DNA of 64,000 nt. It comes from Multifurca ochricompacta. Taxonomy: Eukaryota; Basidiomycota; Agaricomycetes; Russulales; Russulaceae. Both the position numbers and the translations under genes were made by a program. Positions 1 through 12,316 of the stretch are shown one piece after another; position 1 is the stretch's first letter, and each line of letters begins with the position of its first letter. Below the pieces are notes generated by a model. The model was not told the origin of the DNA, searched no databases, and saw nothing but the letters and a program-made list of their open reading frames with translations. The stretch lies in assembly GCA_022496185.1 (NCBI GenBank), contig WTXG01000086.1, positions 62,001 to 126,000 of the forward strand, in the 5' to 3' direction.

Positions 1-861
1 GTTGCGTTGCGTCTGAACCTGATTGACTCTGGCAATCAACTTCATACCGGATCAAAGACGATGGAGAAGCTTCCCTTTTTTTTCTCCTCAGGTTCATAGT
101 TATCAATTACGTAAATGCTTCTCCCACCAAGCTCTCCCCCCCCCCCCTTTTTTTTTTCAACGCTCCCTGCCCCTCGCAAATATCGTCTTGCGGTACTCTT
201 AGAGCTCTTGTCGTCTCCTACGGAGACATGGTGGAACAAAGCAGGCCATCGCTAGCCAATAGGTGCCGGTCAGTTCAGTTTGTTGTTATACTAATCTTCT
301 ACAGAACATTCATGGATGATTCTGACTTCTCGCGGAGATTCATTTTATTTACGAGTGAAGAGTAATCGCTTAATATATTCTCTCCAGTATAAGGACGGCT
401 CGGGCGATGGACGCGAAACCTCCGGTCATCACCACTTCTGGCGGGACCCATTTGCTCTTACTCTTCCATTACTATACTGTCAATAATTTTCTAACACCTG
501 CCTGAGTTTAGTTTCGGACAGACTCTGACACCGGTACAAGTGCGATTGATCCATGGTACGAGCAATTTTACTTACTTAGCATTATTAAAGTCGGTTATTT
601 GGATTGTGCGCGTTCCGGGCCGCTTGCCTATTCATTTCCTTTTACCCGGCTTACCTCGGTTTCTCCCTTTCCTCCCTTTTGTTTCTTCCACTTTCGTTTC
701 GCCTCACATGGTTTCACTTCTGTTATCTTCTAAAAATACTCCTTCAGCTAGGTCTCTCCACAAGTATAGAAAGAAGAAAAAGAGAGAAGAGATTGCTAGG
801 TTTCTAGCTTCCTACTACAAGCATTGTATGTACCTTTCTTGTGTGCTAAAGAACCTCAACG
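1..861. other. Intergenic, no confident gene
   Basis: I see no recognisable protein domain here. The stretch contains a C-run followed by a T-run near 137-158 and pyrimidine-rich sequence from about 640 to 740. The pyrimidine tract could belong to the promoter or 5' UTR of the small candidate gene starting at 862. Confidence 0.4.
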
Positions 862-1113
862 ATGTCAAGCGCATGGTCAAACGGAACCAGCAAGCACGTA
901 TTCGCAAGTTCAAGGTACAACAACACACCTTCTTCAAGGTCAAAGTTATCCCGGGGTTTCCTCTCCTCTCCTCTCTCCTCTGTCTCTCTCTCTTCTTGAG
1001 AACATGCTTTGCCTTGCACTCACCACGGACCCCATCCGTACATCAGTATGCTTAGTTTCCTCAAATTTGCTCCCTTCGATGCAGTTGCATCTTCATCTGA
1101 CTCTATGGACTGA
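862..1113 (+). CDS. Possible small spliced gene (47 aa), function unknown
   Basis: An ATG at 862 opens a Ser/Asn/Thr-rich frame. Joining 862-938 to 1047-1113 across a GT-AG intron gives exactly 48 codons ending in TGA. The second exon encodes a short hydrophobic start (MLSFLKFAPFDAVA) followed by a Ser/Asp-rich tail. The intron is pyrimidine-rich and ends CATCAG. I do not recognise the family. The phases fit, but with so short a reading frame this could be chance; transcript evidence would decide. Confidence 0.22.
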
Positions 1114-1478
1114 ATATGAATCAGCCTTTTCCCTCGCTCGATCCAATATAATTTTTTTTCCCTACCACCTCAACAGTGCGCTCAATATCCCCCCCCCCCC
1201 CCCAACATCACATCTTTTCACCACATTTGATCGTTGTTGTTGTTACTTCCCATCCCAGCTTCAATGGTTGTGGAAGCAATTCTGGGATTTTTGAGAGAGA
1301 GAGAGTAGGTACTAGATATATTACGGCGTGACTCTTGATTGACAGCTTTCACCGCAATCGTTCGTATTGTAAGCAAAAGTGTAAATGTTCACGATTAGCG
1401 TTTAGAATCACAAGTCAAGAAGACAGCCCATCTCAGAGAAAGAGAGAGAGAGAGAGTGTGTGTGTGTGTGTGTCCTCA
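1114..1478. repeat. Intergenic with GA/GT microsatellite
   Basis: This holds a 14-base C-run near 1190-1203 and a compound (GA)n(GT)n microsatellite at about 1435-1473, which ends a few bases before the stop codon of the STAND gene on the minus strand. No gene is seen. Confidence 0.6.
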
Positions 1479-4400
1479 TCATACTCCTCGCCTGTCATAC
1501 TGCAATAACAATTGCCCGATGTTGTGGAACCCATTTGCAATTGCCTCCCGCGATGGAGTTCGGCCATTGTCGTTCAGTACGTCTACAGCTGCACCCCGTT
1601 CGACGAGCAGTATCACGATCTCCAGGTGACCGTTAGATGATGCGAGATGTAATGGAGTCCAATATTTCCGTTGCTTCGCGTTCACATCCGCGCCATGATC
1701 GAGTAAGAACCGAACGACATCAAGATGTCCATATCGTGATGCCTTGTGTAGTGGAGTCCACCCATTGTTGGTTCGAGCTTCAACATCCGCTCCGCGCTTG
1801 ATCAAGAGTCGTACGACCTCCAATGTTCCATTCATAGACGCCACATCCAACGGAGTTCGATGAAACTCGTTTGTTTGGTTAACTTCCGCACCGTTATCAA
1901 GTAGAGATTGTACGACTTCAACGCGTCCTTTCTCCGAAGCAGTATGCAAAGAGACCTCCTCCTCATTTCCGTCAGATGAATTGGCGTCTTCCTCTTCTTT
2001 GTCGTTCGAGGATGACTGTACGACATCGGAATGGCCATTGTGACTGTGTGAGGCCAAGTCTGAGTCCGGTACCGTCAAACCCATATTCTCTCCAGATGGG
2101 TCATCTCCCATATGCCTGGCAAGGAACCTTGCGACTTCATGTTTTCTATTTCTAGACGCCATATCGAAGGGCGTCTGATCGGTTGAGTTCCGCATGTAGA
2201 CGTCTGCACCCTTCTCGATTAACAGCTTTACGACATCGAGGTGCCCATTCGCTGCCGCCGAGTGCAATGGACTCCAGCCCTTTCCGTCCCGCGAATTGAC
2301 GTCCGCACCATTTTCGATGAGCAAGCGTGCAACTTTGAGATTCCCCTTGTATGATGAGACATCCAGCGGACTCTCCTCGTTCCCATTCCGTATGTTGACA
2401 TCCAAGCCGGACCGAAGCAACAATTCGGCGACGTCGAGATGTCCATTGTATGACGCGGCATGGAGCGAGGTCCAGCCTTTCTCGTCTCGGGAGTTAACGT
2501 TCGCACCCTTTTCGATAAGGAAGCGGGCAACTTCAACTTTTCCGCTAACGGATGCGAGGCGTAATGGTGTCTCCTCGCTCCCATTACGCACGTTTATATC
2601 CGTGCCAGACTGAAGTAACAATTCGACGATGTTGAGATGACCACTGTGTGACGCGGTATGGAGAGGAGTCCAGCCCCTCTTGTCCTCGCAATTCACGTTT
2701 GCACCGCTCTTGATGAGGAAACGAACTACCTCAAGTTCGCCGTGCGACGACGCAAGGTCCAATGGGGTTTCTCTCTCCTCATTTTTTACGTCAATGATTG
2801 CACCACGTTGAACGAGTAACTGGGTGATCTGCAAGTTCGATGATGCTTGATGTAAAGGGGCCCACAGGTCGTCCTTCTGGACGTTCACATCAGCCCCATT
2901 ATTAAGCAAATCATCCACCATTTCTGCATATTCATATCGCGTCGCCAACTGCAACGGGGTCCAGCCTTGACCGTTTTGTAAGTTCACATCCGCGCCACTC
3001 TGAAGTAATGCCCGCAGGACATGCAGGTGTCCATGCCGCGACGCTGTATGCAACGGACTCCACCTTTCGTTATCACAAAGGTCTACAGCTGCACCGCTCT
3101 GAAGTAACAGCTGCACGACATCCAGGTGTCCCAGTCGCGAAGCTGCCATCAATGGTGTCCATCCCTTTTTGTCTCGTGGATCTATACTCGCGCCATGTTG
3201 GAGTAATAGCCGTACGACCTCTATTTCCCCACAGCCTGATGCCAGATGTAATGCCGTCTCCTCATCCGCGGTTGTCTTGCCCAGGTCCACGTGGTGCTCG
3301 AGTAATACCTGAACAATGTCCCCACGTCCACTCCGTGATGCTCTTTGCAGTGGATTTAGGCCATCGTTGTCCAAGGCATTTATATCAGCACCGTGCTCAA
3401 GCAACCGCAGAGAAACGGCAAGGTTTTCCTTCGAAAAGGCAGCAAGTAATGGAGTCCCGTGGTACCCACCCCTGTCATTGACATCCCCCGGACAGGCAAT
3501 GGCGAACTGGTCCACAAGTCCAAGGAATCCACACAGTGCGGCGTAGTATAACGGTTTCGCTTTAGGCGAGGTTGGACGCACGGTCGACATGTGCTTTACC
3601 CAGACCAAGGGCGGTCTGGATCAAATATCCAGACCCACGTCGCAAACTGACTCTTGCCTTGATCGAAAAGGCGCTCCATCATTCCCTGAACCCCAGACGA
3701 CACATTTTTAAATTGAGCATGGTCGACCCAGTGCCGAGCGGCGTAGTTCGCGAGCGGAAAGTTCTTGATCCCTTCTCTGTCCACCTTGTCGTCTAGTTCA
3801 AGTAAAACGCTCAGGCAAGCCTTTACGAGAACGGTATGTGCGGATTCGGGATCGACGTGATAGCGTGAAAGATTTTCCCCAGCCGTGGCGAGTCGATCCG
3901 ACGTCAGGAACTCCTTTACGGAGAAATGCGAGAATTGCACCACCGGGGATCTGTCCATATTGACAATAGTGATCAGGCTCGAACACGCGGATAACACGGC
4001 ATCTTGTGCGTCCTCCGGGCGCCAACCTGCGTGATACTGGGGGATCTTTCCGTATCAAAACGGACCGCAAGAACCTCGGCGAGCTCCTCGACATGGAGAG
4101 GTCGAACGGAGACGGTTAGGCATTGGAAGAGACGATGAGCATATTCCCTTTTCTCCTTTTCGATGCCTAGCAGAGCACGTTCATATGTTTCATCCAAGGA
4201 TTCAGGCAACTCCTCTAGAGCTCGCCGAATTGCCGCTGGGAAACTGTGACGCAAGGTCTCCAGCTGGCAGACAACCCATCGAAACCTGTGGAGGAGTTAC
4301 ATGTGAAATCGTTATGAGACGTGTGCGCCATAGTCATGACTTACATGCCGTCAGCTTTCTGTGAAAGTGAATCAATGACGAGATCCTTGTCCTCCGCTCT

Positions 4401-6283
4401 CCATCTCCGCATCTTCCGGTCTGTCTTAACGGCAGAGCTGACATAATCGACGATGTCCTGCTTTTGTCCGCCTTCCTCGTGAAGAGAGAGGGAGAAAGAC
4501 GCCAAAGGTCCAAGGGCATCGACAATATCCGCCTCGGGCCGACTCGTTACGCATATACGGAGGTTCGAAAGCTCTAGCTCGACAAGTTCCTCTACGAGCC
4601 CGAGCACCCGTTCGCGAGGGGTCACCATCCCGGAGACGTTCGGGCATTCATCAAGGCCATCCATGATGATGTAGATCATAGGCTGTCCGGGACGTTTCAG
4701 CATCTCCACCAAACATTCCGTTAGGGCGTTATCGTCGGGCTGTTGCGAGCCATATTCGTGCGTCGAATAGAGATCGGAAAGGATGTCGTAGAAAGTGTCA
4801 GATTTGGAAGAGAGTTGGCAAGGAGAGAAGAGAGTAAGCCGCGTAGGTCCTGCTTTGTGGTATCCCTGAAATCGAAATAGTAATAGGCCATAATGCTAAC
4901 TGGCATCGCGTAACCTCTTGGCTTCTTGAATGATGGTCGAGCTTGTTTCACAATTTAGATGAGAACCGGACGAGAAGATTGGATGTGTGTGAGAGACGTA
5001 CCAGAGGATACTCTTTCCTGAGCCCGCTACAGAATTGAGAGGGAGAGGGGAGAACGACCATCGGTAGGTTAGAATGATGGGATGGGGAAAAACTGGGGAA
5101 ACAACACGCACGTTTGCCATGAATCCACAGGAGGGAACCTGCAGATTTCCACTTCTCGAATGAACTACCTGTGGTAAACCAAGCAGCAGTTCCGCCATGG
5201 TGATCTCTGCGCGCAATGTTGTGGTTTTTTGATGGATCGGGGGGCAGAGCCAATTTCGAATTTTCTCTTGTAATTGTTCACCTGCAAGTCAGGATTTAGT
5301 TTGGAGTCGGCGTCGGCGTCTACTACAAGGAACGAGAGAAGGAAAGAATAACGAACGCTTCATCTTGTTCACATCATTTGCCGTCCCTTGCGTTGTAACT
5401 AGAACCCCCAAAAAGAAAGTAGTCCAATGGATCACCAAAAATCCTGCCCAGCGTGAATATACCTAGGGTCTGGGCTGCCGCCATCTTTGCCTCATCCTGG
5501 GTGAGTCGGTCCAACCTTTGTAACGCAGCTTCGATTTCGCTCTCGCCCAACAGCTTCTTTGCAAACTTCTCTGTACCAGTTAAGCTCTAAGGGAGGTCTC
5601 TTATCCAGATCCCGCTCACTGAGACGCCCTTGCTTGATCTGTTTAGTTGCTAGGGCAAGGACGGAGAGCACTTCCACCATAATCTTCACAGTCACGTCGG
5701 TCATCGAAGGGGTGAACGGATTTCGGTATAAACGTGAAGCCGTTTGAGGAAATTTGAAATGCATTCGAAAAGGTCGACCAGCGCGTCGTAGCTAGCGCTC
5801 ACAGCACCAGCTGCCTGATATAACGACGTGTCACAAAAAAGATTTTCGTTGGGAATCAGGCCAGTAAGGGAGAGATAGATACGTATACGTACCGCGAGGA
5901 GAACATCAACTCCGACAAAGATTGCTTTCGCGGGTTGGAAAGGCATCTGGACGATCAGACAGGGGAAGGTTAACTGGGCTTAAGAAGGGGCTCACCAAGC
6001 TGGCGGCCTCTCCAAGGATACCTGAGAATACGTGAACGACTTTGACTACCGGGCTGAGCGAGTTGATCAATTTCCGATTTCCATCTCGATAGTCCTTAAA
6101 TTGGTTTGCCTTCTCTCTGAGTAGTTCTAGGATGGCATCGGAAGAATCGCAAGTACGAAGTTTATTTGCAAAAGGATTTGTGGTGAGATCTATCCCAGTC
6201 TGTTTAGTGTAATCGTCCAACGCATCAAGAATCAATCGAAAGTTGGAAGAGGAGATTGTCACTGAAGCCGAAGCCGAAGACAT
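1479..6283 (-). pseudogene. Goodbye-NACHT-ankyrin STAND protein (NLR-like), frameshifted copy 1
   Basis: A fungal STAND ATPase of the NLR-like class. Proteins of this type act as signal-triggered switches in the cytoplasm, often in non-self recognition. The ATG is at 6283. The N-terminus (TGIDLTTNPFA, then GNRKLINSLSPVVKVVH) matches the fungal Goodbye domain. Next come an unnamed helical region (VDLFECISNFLKRL), the NACHT domain with Walker A GKPGSGKS built over three exons, Walker B (IIMDGLDECPN) and a sensor (ICVTSRPEADI). A winged-helix-like segment (FSVKEFLTS) follows, and the C-terminal 709 codons (1479-3608) hold about 19 ankyrin repeats with an acidic linker between repeats 14 and 15. 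Five single-base losses relative to the paralogue break the frame, near 5719, 5242 (a six-G run), 4818, 4050 and 3602. The ankyrin block is fully open. The copy is either decaying or mis-sequenced. The paralogue is at 21305-27336 in the opposite orientation. Confidence 0.85.
5002..5026 (-). other. 25-nt micro-exon carrying most of the Walker A motif
   Basis: The P-loop is split by two introns. The upstream exon ends in the codons for HGK plus one base, this 25-nt exon supplies the PGSGKSIL core, and the next exon resumes with STIIQEA. Splice sites are GT-AG on both sides and the same layout is present in the paralogue at 22620-22644. Confidence 0.75.
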
Positions 6284-7677
6284 GAAGCCACAGTTGTACC
6301 GCTGTGCTCGTCAGAGTGCGCGATCTGCTTATCGAAACGAAATGTTGGAGGACACAAACAAAGGAAACGTTGGGCGCATGGGCCCCCTCCTGAATGGGTA
6401 GACGCTCCAGATGGGCGCGTCCACATATCAGATTATGGACCACGATAGACGCTTGATGCCATCGTGCCGTTCAAATTAGGAGATAGATATAGATATATGC
6501 GTGTATGGATGCATGAACAAGCTGACTAGCTAGCTGGTCGTGGTCATGGGTCGGTGTTGGTGAGACTCCGATACTTCAGCTAGCCCATCCATGGCTTGGC
6601 GTTCCCGTTTCGCCGACACCGGAGTTCACCGAGACGCCGGCGCTTCAGTGACTGACCTTGTAAAAGTAACACTCCGACACTCCGACACTCCGAACTCTCT
6701 TTAGCCACCAGCCACTAGCGGGCGGGAATTCTCACGTCATACCACACCATATAACGCCCGCAAAGAGGGCGTCATTACTACCTCCCCGCGCGCCCAAGGA
6801 GGTGGAGGTGGAGCAAGAGCGAGGGCGCTGCTTGTATCCGTTCGTTCCAATTGTCGAGATCGCTGAGCTAACTGCTCTCCTCTTCTATGAGAAAAAGAGG
6901 GTTCCAGTCCAGCCATATGTTGACATCGTGTTTATGCTGCAGGCCCAGAATCACGTTCAACAAACAACACAATAGGTAAATCTCTGTCTGAGAGACGAGA
7001 AACGTCTTGGGAGCCGAATAATGTGATTTTGTTTCTTCACGAATGAAGTGAGTGAAAGGGGGTTTTTGGTTTGTGGCGCTGTGGTGAATCTGTTTCAGCT
7101 TGGCCGCTCTATATATTCTCTCTTATCTCTCTCTCTACTATTTATATTAGATTACGGCGCGAACGGATGGAGAACGACAATGTACTTGAGACTAAAGTCA
7201 GCACGTGGCTGTGTGTGGCAGCATTTGGATTTGATTTTGTATTCGTAAGCGGTTACCAAAGTCAAAGTCTCCAAGTCGTCTCGAAGCCTCGAAGATGGCA
7301 ACAACGGCGACGATGCGATGATGATTCGGTTTTGTCGACCTTGCAGGGTTGAATATACGTAGACTGGGACATTTTCATTTTGATGGTGGTGGATAGTGGG
7401 AATGGGAAATAATGATGTTTTTTATATTATTTATATTATATTATATAAATTATTTTGATTTTGTGAGCCTGGCTGCGTTTGCCCCCCCCCAATTGTCCTA
7501 TTCTTTTCACCCCCCACACCCATCTTCTTCGGGGGCGCACACACAGCACTTCATCGCCCCTTCATCCTTTCTTTCTTTCTGTCTTTCTTTCTTTCCCATT
7601 TATATATCTCCTCTTCCTACCCTCTCTAAAACCTTTCGTTCATCTTTTTTTCTTCTCTACTTCACAAGTCGTCAACC
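6284..7677. promoter_or_regulatory. Divergent intergenic region between STAND copy 1 and TVP38
   Basis: About 1.4 kb without a supported gene. It contains three tandem copies of ACACTCCG at about 6669-6692, an AT-rich block at 7415-7455 and long CT/TTTC pyrimidine tracts at 7560-7670, directly before the TVP38 start. Pyrimidine tracts are common just upstream of fungal transcription starts, so promoter function is inferred. Confidence 0.45.
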
Positions 7678-9791
7678 ATGTCTTCACCATATCAGGCATA
7701 TGGCAATCCTCGACCCGGCGCAACCCCTTACATGTACCCTCCTAACGGTCCTCCATCTACATCTGCTTACTCCTTCAATACTTCTCAAACAACCATCCCT
7801 GGAAAGCCTGAGTCTGTCCCAAAACGCATTTCCCGTACTCCCAGTCCTACTCCCAGTGAGGCTGCAGAGCTCGCTCGTGAGGGAGTATTCGATTGGAAGA
7901 CACTCTCCAGCTGGCGCTTTTGGTTTCGTAGGGAATGGCTATGTGCGTAAAAAATCCTTATTGTATCTCTTCCCCCTTCTTTTGTTTACCTTCGTCAGGG
8001 TACTATGTGATCCTCATACTCCTCACTATAATAACCGCACTTATCACCATATTCCATCGCCAAATCGTTGATAAGCTCACTCCGGCGGCGCACTGGGTGA
8101 AAGGGTAAGTCTTTATCTACTCTTTTACCTTTTCTTTCTTGTCCCTTCTCGCGTGGATTGCCGAACCCACCAAGCATTCCCACATCCCGCCTTCTTTTTT
8201 CCTTATTCCTACCGTACCCTTCACTAATCTCGATCAACCGCTTCTGCGCAGCCTTCCGGGTGGATGGGCCATTCCGATAGCCATTCTTTTCGTCATATCC
8301 TTCCCTCCTGTGCGTCACAGTCTCTCCCTTTTCGGATTACTCCACCCGTCTAACGATTAAGCCTCGTAGCTTTTCGGACACGAGATTATCGCCATATTGT
8401 GTGGTGTCGTCTGGGGTCTTTGGATAGGTTTCGCAATTGTCGCAGCTGGCACATTTCTGGGAGAGTTGGGAAACTTCTAGTGAGTGAATCCCTTTACCCC
8501 TGTTTCGTGGAGTTCGGGGGCTGATCTCTCGAAGCGCTTTCAAGTACTGCTGTCATGCGCGCGGAGAAAAGCTTGAAAAGACAAACCTCCAATATGCTTG
8601 CCTTGCTCGAGTTGTCCGTGATGGTGGATTCAAGATCGCCCTCATCGCTCGTTTCAGCGCCATCCCGGGTCACTGTGTGTCCTTTTAACTTTTTTCTCAA
8701 ATTGTTTCCCTAGCTCACCTCTCACAATAAGTCACCACCGCTGTATTTGCTACGTGCGGCATGAGCGTGTGGACGTTTTCGTTGGCCGCTTTCCTATCTT
8801 TGCCAAAGCAACTCGCTACGGTATACCTTGGTGTTATCATCGAAGGATCGGGAACAAGTGTGTTGTCCTCGTTATAATCCGTTCGTTACCTCATTGGCCT
8901 TGCAGAGGAGACGACTTCTCAGCGTATAGCAAGTATCTCGGTGATCGTAATCACTACCATCGTCACCATCGTTGCTGCTTGGTACATTTACCGCAAACTG
9001 AATCGTGCCAAGCCCGCCGTAATCTATGACCGTCGTAAGGCCAGGTACGTCCATTGCGCGGTCTCTTCTACTCAACTTGATATTAAAAAATCTAATGGGT
9101 TGTTAGGCAAGCCAAGATGGAGCTTGACAGATCATTTTACAACAATAACACATCAACTGTATCAGGCTTCAACCCGAATCCATCTGAATCCGATATTCCG
9201 CTACGCCACTACGACCCGGAGCACGGTGCTGGCTTTGAAGAAACCGCCCATCAACAATGGGATGAGATGGGCCGCGCGATTGGCTACGCGCCGGACCCAC
9301 GCCTGCATGCACCTCGCCCGCGTCCGCCATCGTTCAGCCCATCGACATTATACGCCCCACCTGCTGCTGCTATAGCGGCTGTGACATCGTCCACAGGGAC
9401 AGACTCGGAGGATGAATGGTCTAACGCGCATACTCCCAGGACGGCCCGCCCACCAGATATCTCGGCTGTCCCCGTTCTTACACGTACAACGATACCGTCT
9501 TCGGGGCCCACGGCTCCGGTCCCTTACTCGCCATCGTCATACGCCCCTCCTTCGTCCTTCCCGCCACCGCCAAAATCTCTGCATCCGCGTCGCACGCTGT
9601 CACCGCCGTCAAGCGCGACGTCACAATATGCGACATACCCAACTGAACACTTTACGATGAGTTCAACCACGCCTTCGGGGGTCGTCGTTGGGACAGGTAC
9701 TGGGGCGTTGCAACCGCAGTCGTCTTCGGCGACTGGACTTGGGACGACGGGACCACTACGCAATTTCTCGCCGCCGCCGAGTTACCGGTGA
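7678..9791 (+). CDS. TVP38: TVP38/TMEM64-family Golgi membrane protein (VTT domain)
   Basis: A DedA/VTT-family membrane protein; yeast Tvp38 sits in Tlg2-containing Golgi compartments and relatives act in lipid scrambling or vesicle traffic. Eight exons join in phase: 7678-7942, 7999-8104, 8252-8309, 8370-8479, 8535-8674, 8732-8857, 8906-9044 and 9107-9791, giving 542 aa. A Pro/Ser-rich cytosolic N-terminus (about 90 aa) is followed by a first membrane helix (YYVILILLTIITALI). The VTT core has the typical GxxxGxxGNF segment (GTFLGELGNF), the CLARVVRDGGFKIALIAR helix and the SAIPGH loop, then further membrane helices. The last exon adds a long Pro/Ser/Thr-rich tail of about 225 aa, probably disordered. 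The acceptor at 8534 was chosen because it restores the conserved YAFKYCC segment. The frame has no breaks. Confidence 0.9.
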
Positions 9792-10612
9792 ACCTATCCG
9801 AACCATCCGATTTAACTGCGCCATGCTGTGTGGGCAGTGTGATATAACATATGATGGACAAATAGTGAGCGAGCGAGTGACAAATGATTTTGTAGTATTG
9901 AATTATATCTAATGATGGTAACTGTAGTACAATACACTGCATCGCACGGACGGACATGGACGAAATTCATACCCCCCTCACCCTCCTCCGCCTTGTCTAT
10001 TCTATTTACCATCTTTTCTCTTTTAACATATGTGTCCTCTGACCCCCCCCTCCCCACCCCACCCCCGTGCGCTCCGATTGATTTATATTTTCGTCCCCAG
10101 GATGATGCCTGTTTGTTTTTCTTAATTGATTTTTGTTTTTGTTTTTACAAGCTTTGTTCGCTCGTGCTGCGTTGTTAGCGTCGAGGTCGAGAGATTTTAT
10201 GGGATGATGATGAAATTAAAATTTGATTCTTTTTCTTTTTTTTTTCGGGATTATAGATGGATGAATAGATGAATGGAATCGAGGTGTGGGTGGGTCACAC
10301 AATCACAATCATACATCTCCGTTCCACATCACTTCGGCTTTTGCACTTCGCACACAACATTTTAAATTTTATGAGTGTCGGTTTCTCAACTCCGAGAGAG
10401 AGAGAGATAGAGAGGTTCGTAATCAGCCCACACCTCAAACATACATGTGAATCAAAAATCGATGTTGAGAGGATGGAATAAATTGAATACCCGGCTCTCC
10501 TGCCCCCTGCTCACCTCCCCCACCCCACCTCCACCCCCGCCCTCACCTTAACGCTCTAGAATCGAGGAGAGAGAGAGAGAGAAGTTATAAAACAACAACA
10601 ATAATAATAATA
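9792..10612. other. Intergenic, TVP38 3' end and oxidoreductase promoter
   Basis: No gene seen. It has C-rich tracts at about 10041-10070, a short (GA)n at 10384-10401, another at 10565-10582, and an (AAT)n stretch at 10594-10613 immediately before the oxidoreductase ATG. Confidence 0.5.
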
Positions 10613-12316
10613 ATGAAAGCATTTGTGATACAAGAATACGCTCACCACTCCAAGATCCCGCTCACTGTCGACGCTCCAGATCCGGTCTTGCAGAATGATA
10701 CTGAAAATTTGCTCATCGACGTGTACAGTGCGGGACTTAATTTTTTCGATGTACGTCCCCTTTCCCCTTTTTAACCGCGTTCTACACACACACACACACA
10801 CATCCTCCGCCTGGGTTGAGTAGATATTGCAAGCTCAGGGAAAATATCAAACCCAACCTCCACGTCCCTTCACCTTGGGTACCGAATTCGCGGGGACTGT
10901 AGCGGTCGCGCCTGCCGGGAGTCCTTTCAAACGCGGTGATCGTGTTTTTGGTAGTGCGCAGGGTTCACTTGGAGAGCGCGTCATTGCGAAACCTGAGTTG
11001 GTCCTTCCATTGCCGGATACTTTATCTTTTGACCAGGGTGCAGGTACGCGCACAGCAGAGCGATCTTCGTTCTTCTCCTTTCCACTTCCACCCTTGGTTT
11101 TATTTTATTTTATTTGGTTTGACCTGAAACTTTGGGTATAGGATTGTATGTGACTTATCCTACGAGTTATGAAGCGCTTGTGGGACGCGCAAAGCTCCAA
11201 CCAGGTTAGTTTGGTTTATATATATTCTTATTTCAAATTTGCCTTTTCGTGTCCCACATATCCGTAAATTTAATTGAGCCGGGGCTTCCTCTAACCTTTA
11301 TTTTTGTAGGTGAATGGGTCCTCATATTGGCCGCCGCGGGCGGTGTGGGTATTGCAGCAATTCAGATCGCAAAAGGTACGATATATATCTGATATGAGGG
11401 ACCGTTGTCTAATTCAGCGGCGGGAGCCCCCCCCTCCCCCCCCCATTCTAACCACCACTATCCCATCTGACAGCTCTTGGTGCACGCGTGATCGCCGCGG
11501 CGTCCCCGAATAAACTCGAGGTTGCGCGCATTGCAGGAGGTGCGGACGTAGTGGTGGATTATACGAAGGACAGTTGGCAGAAATATGTGATGCATATCAC
11601 TGGTGGGCGTGGTGTTGACGTGGTGTATGACCCCGTTGGAAGGATCAAAGGTCTGTCCCCCACCCCCACCCCACACCACCCCGGTACAACGCTCTTACTT
11701 GAATGTTGCGCGTTTTTTCCCTACCCTCACCTTATAGACGCGCTCAAGTGTATTGCGTGGGGAGGACGTGCTCTCGTCGTCGGCTTTGCGGGTGGAGCTA
11801 TTGAACAGGTACGTCGCAACCTGTGTAGAGATGTTGATCATGGAACATTAATCAAAAAACACACACACATACACACACACACACCCATCGCGATGCTTTT
11901 TTTTTTTTGGTCGTTGTGTTGTATTTATCCGTTCAGCTTCCCCTTAACCTCGTCCTACTCAAAAACGTATCTGTCGTCGGCATTTTCTGGGGATCTTACA
12001 CCTGTACGTATCTCCAAAAGCAAAAAAAAAACCCATAAACGAGATGACATCGCTAACCCCCAACCCCTCCGTCCCTTTTTCTCTTTCTTTCTTCCTTTTT
12101 TTTTTTTTTTCTTATAGCGAAAAGCCCGAGACGATTTGCAGAAGTGTGGCAAGAGTTGCTCGCGATGCTCGCATCGGGGAAGCTTAAACCTGTCCTTTCA
12201 ATGGTGAATACACGCTCGATACGCTCACTAAAGGTCTCGACGATCTCGAGCATCGTAGGACGTGGGGTAAGGCGGTCGTGCGCGTGCGCGAACCTCCCGC
12301 GCCGGTAAAACTGTGA
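10613..12316 (+). CDS. Zeta-crystallin-type NAD(P)H:quinone oxidoreductase, one frameshift near the C-terminus
   Basis: A medium-chain dehydrogenase/reductase of the zinc-free quinone oxidoreductase type, expected to reduce quinones or enones with NADPH in the cytosol. Exons 10613-10750, 10824-11043, 11142-11204, 11310-11375, 11474-11650, 11738-11808, 11937-12003 and 12118-12316 follow the GroES-like N-terminal fold (GTEFAGTV, KRGDRVFG), the helix before the cofactor site (GLYVTYPTSYEAL) and the Rossmann glycine motif AAAGGVGIAAIQIAK. They continue through GGRGVDVVYDPVG to the C-terminal SGKLKPV segment. At about 12196-12201 (a TTT run) the frame must change by one base to reach the conserved ending (EHRRTWGKAVVRVRE). 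Without that change the protein ends in unrelated sequence at 12308. It is either a single-base error or a recent lesion. Confidence 0.82.

Noticed and set aside
4040..4060. Programmed frameshift shared by both STAND genes near the end of NACHT
   Set aside because: The breaks lie at different bases in the two copies (about 4050 versus the equivalent of 23617), so they are independent losses.
7412..8071. 219-codon Phe/Leu/Ser-rich frame
   Set aside because: It overlaps the pyrimidine-rich leader and first exons of TVP38 in another frame; composition reflects the CT tract.
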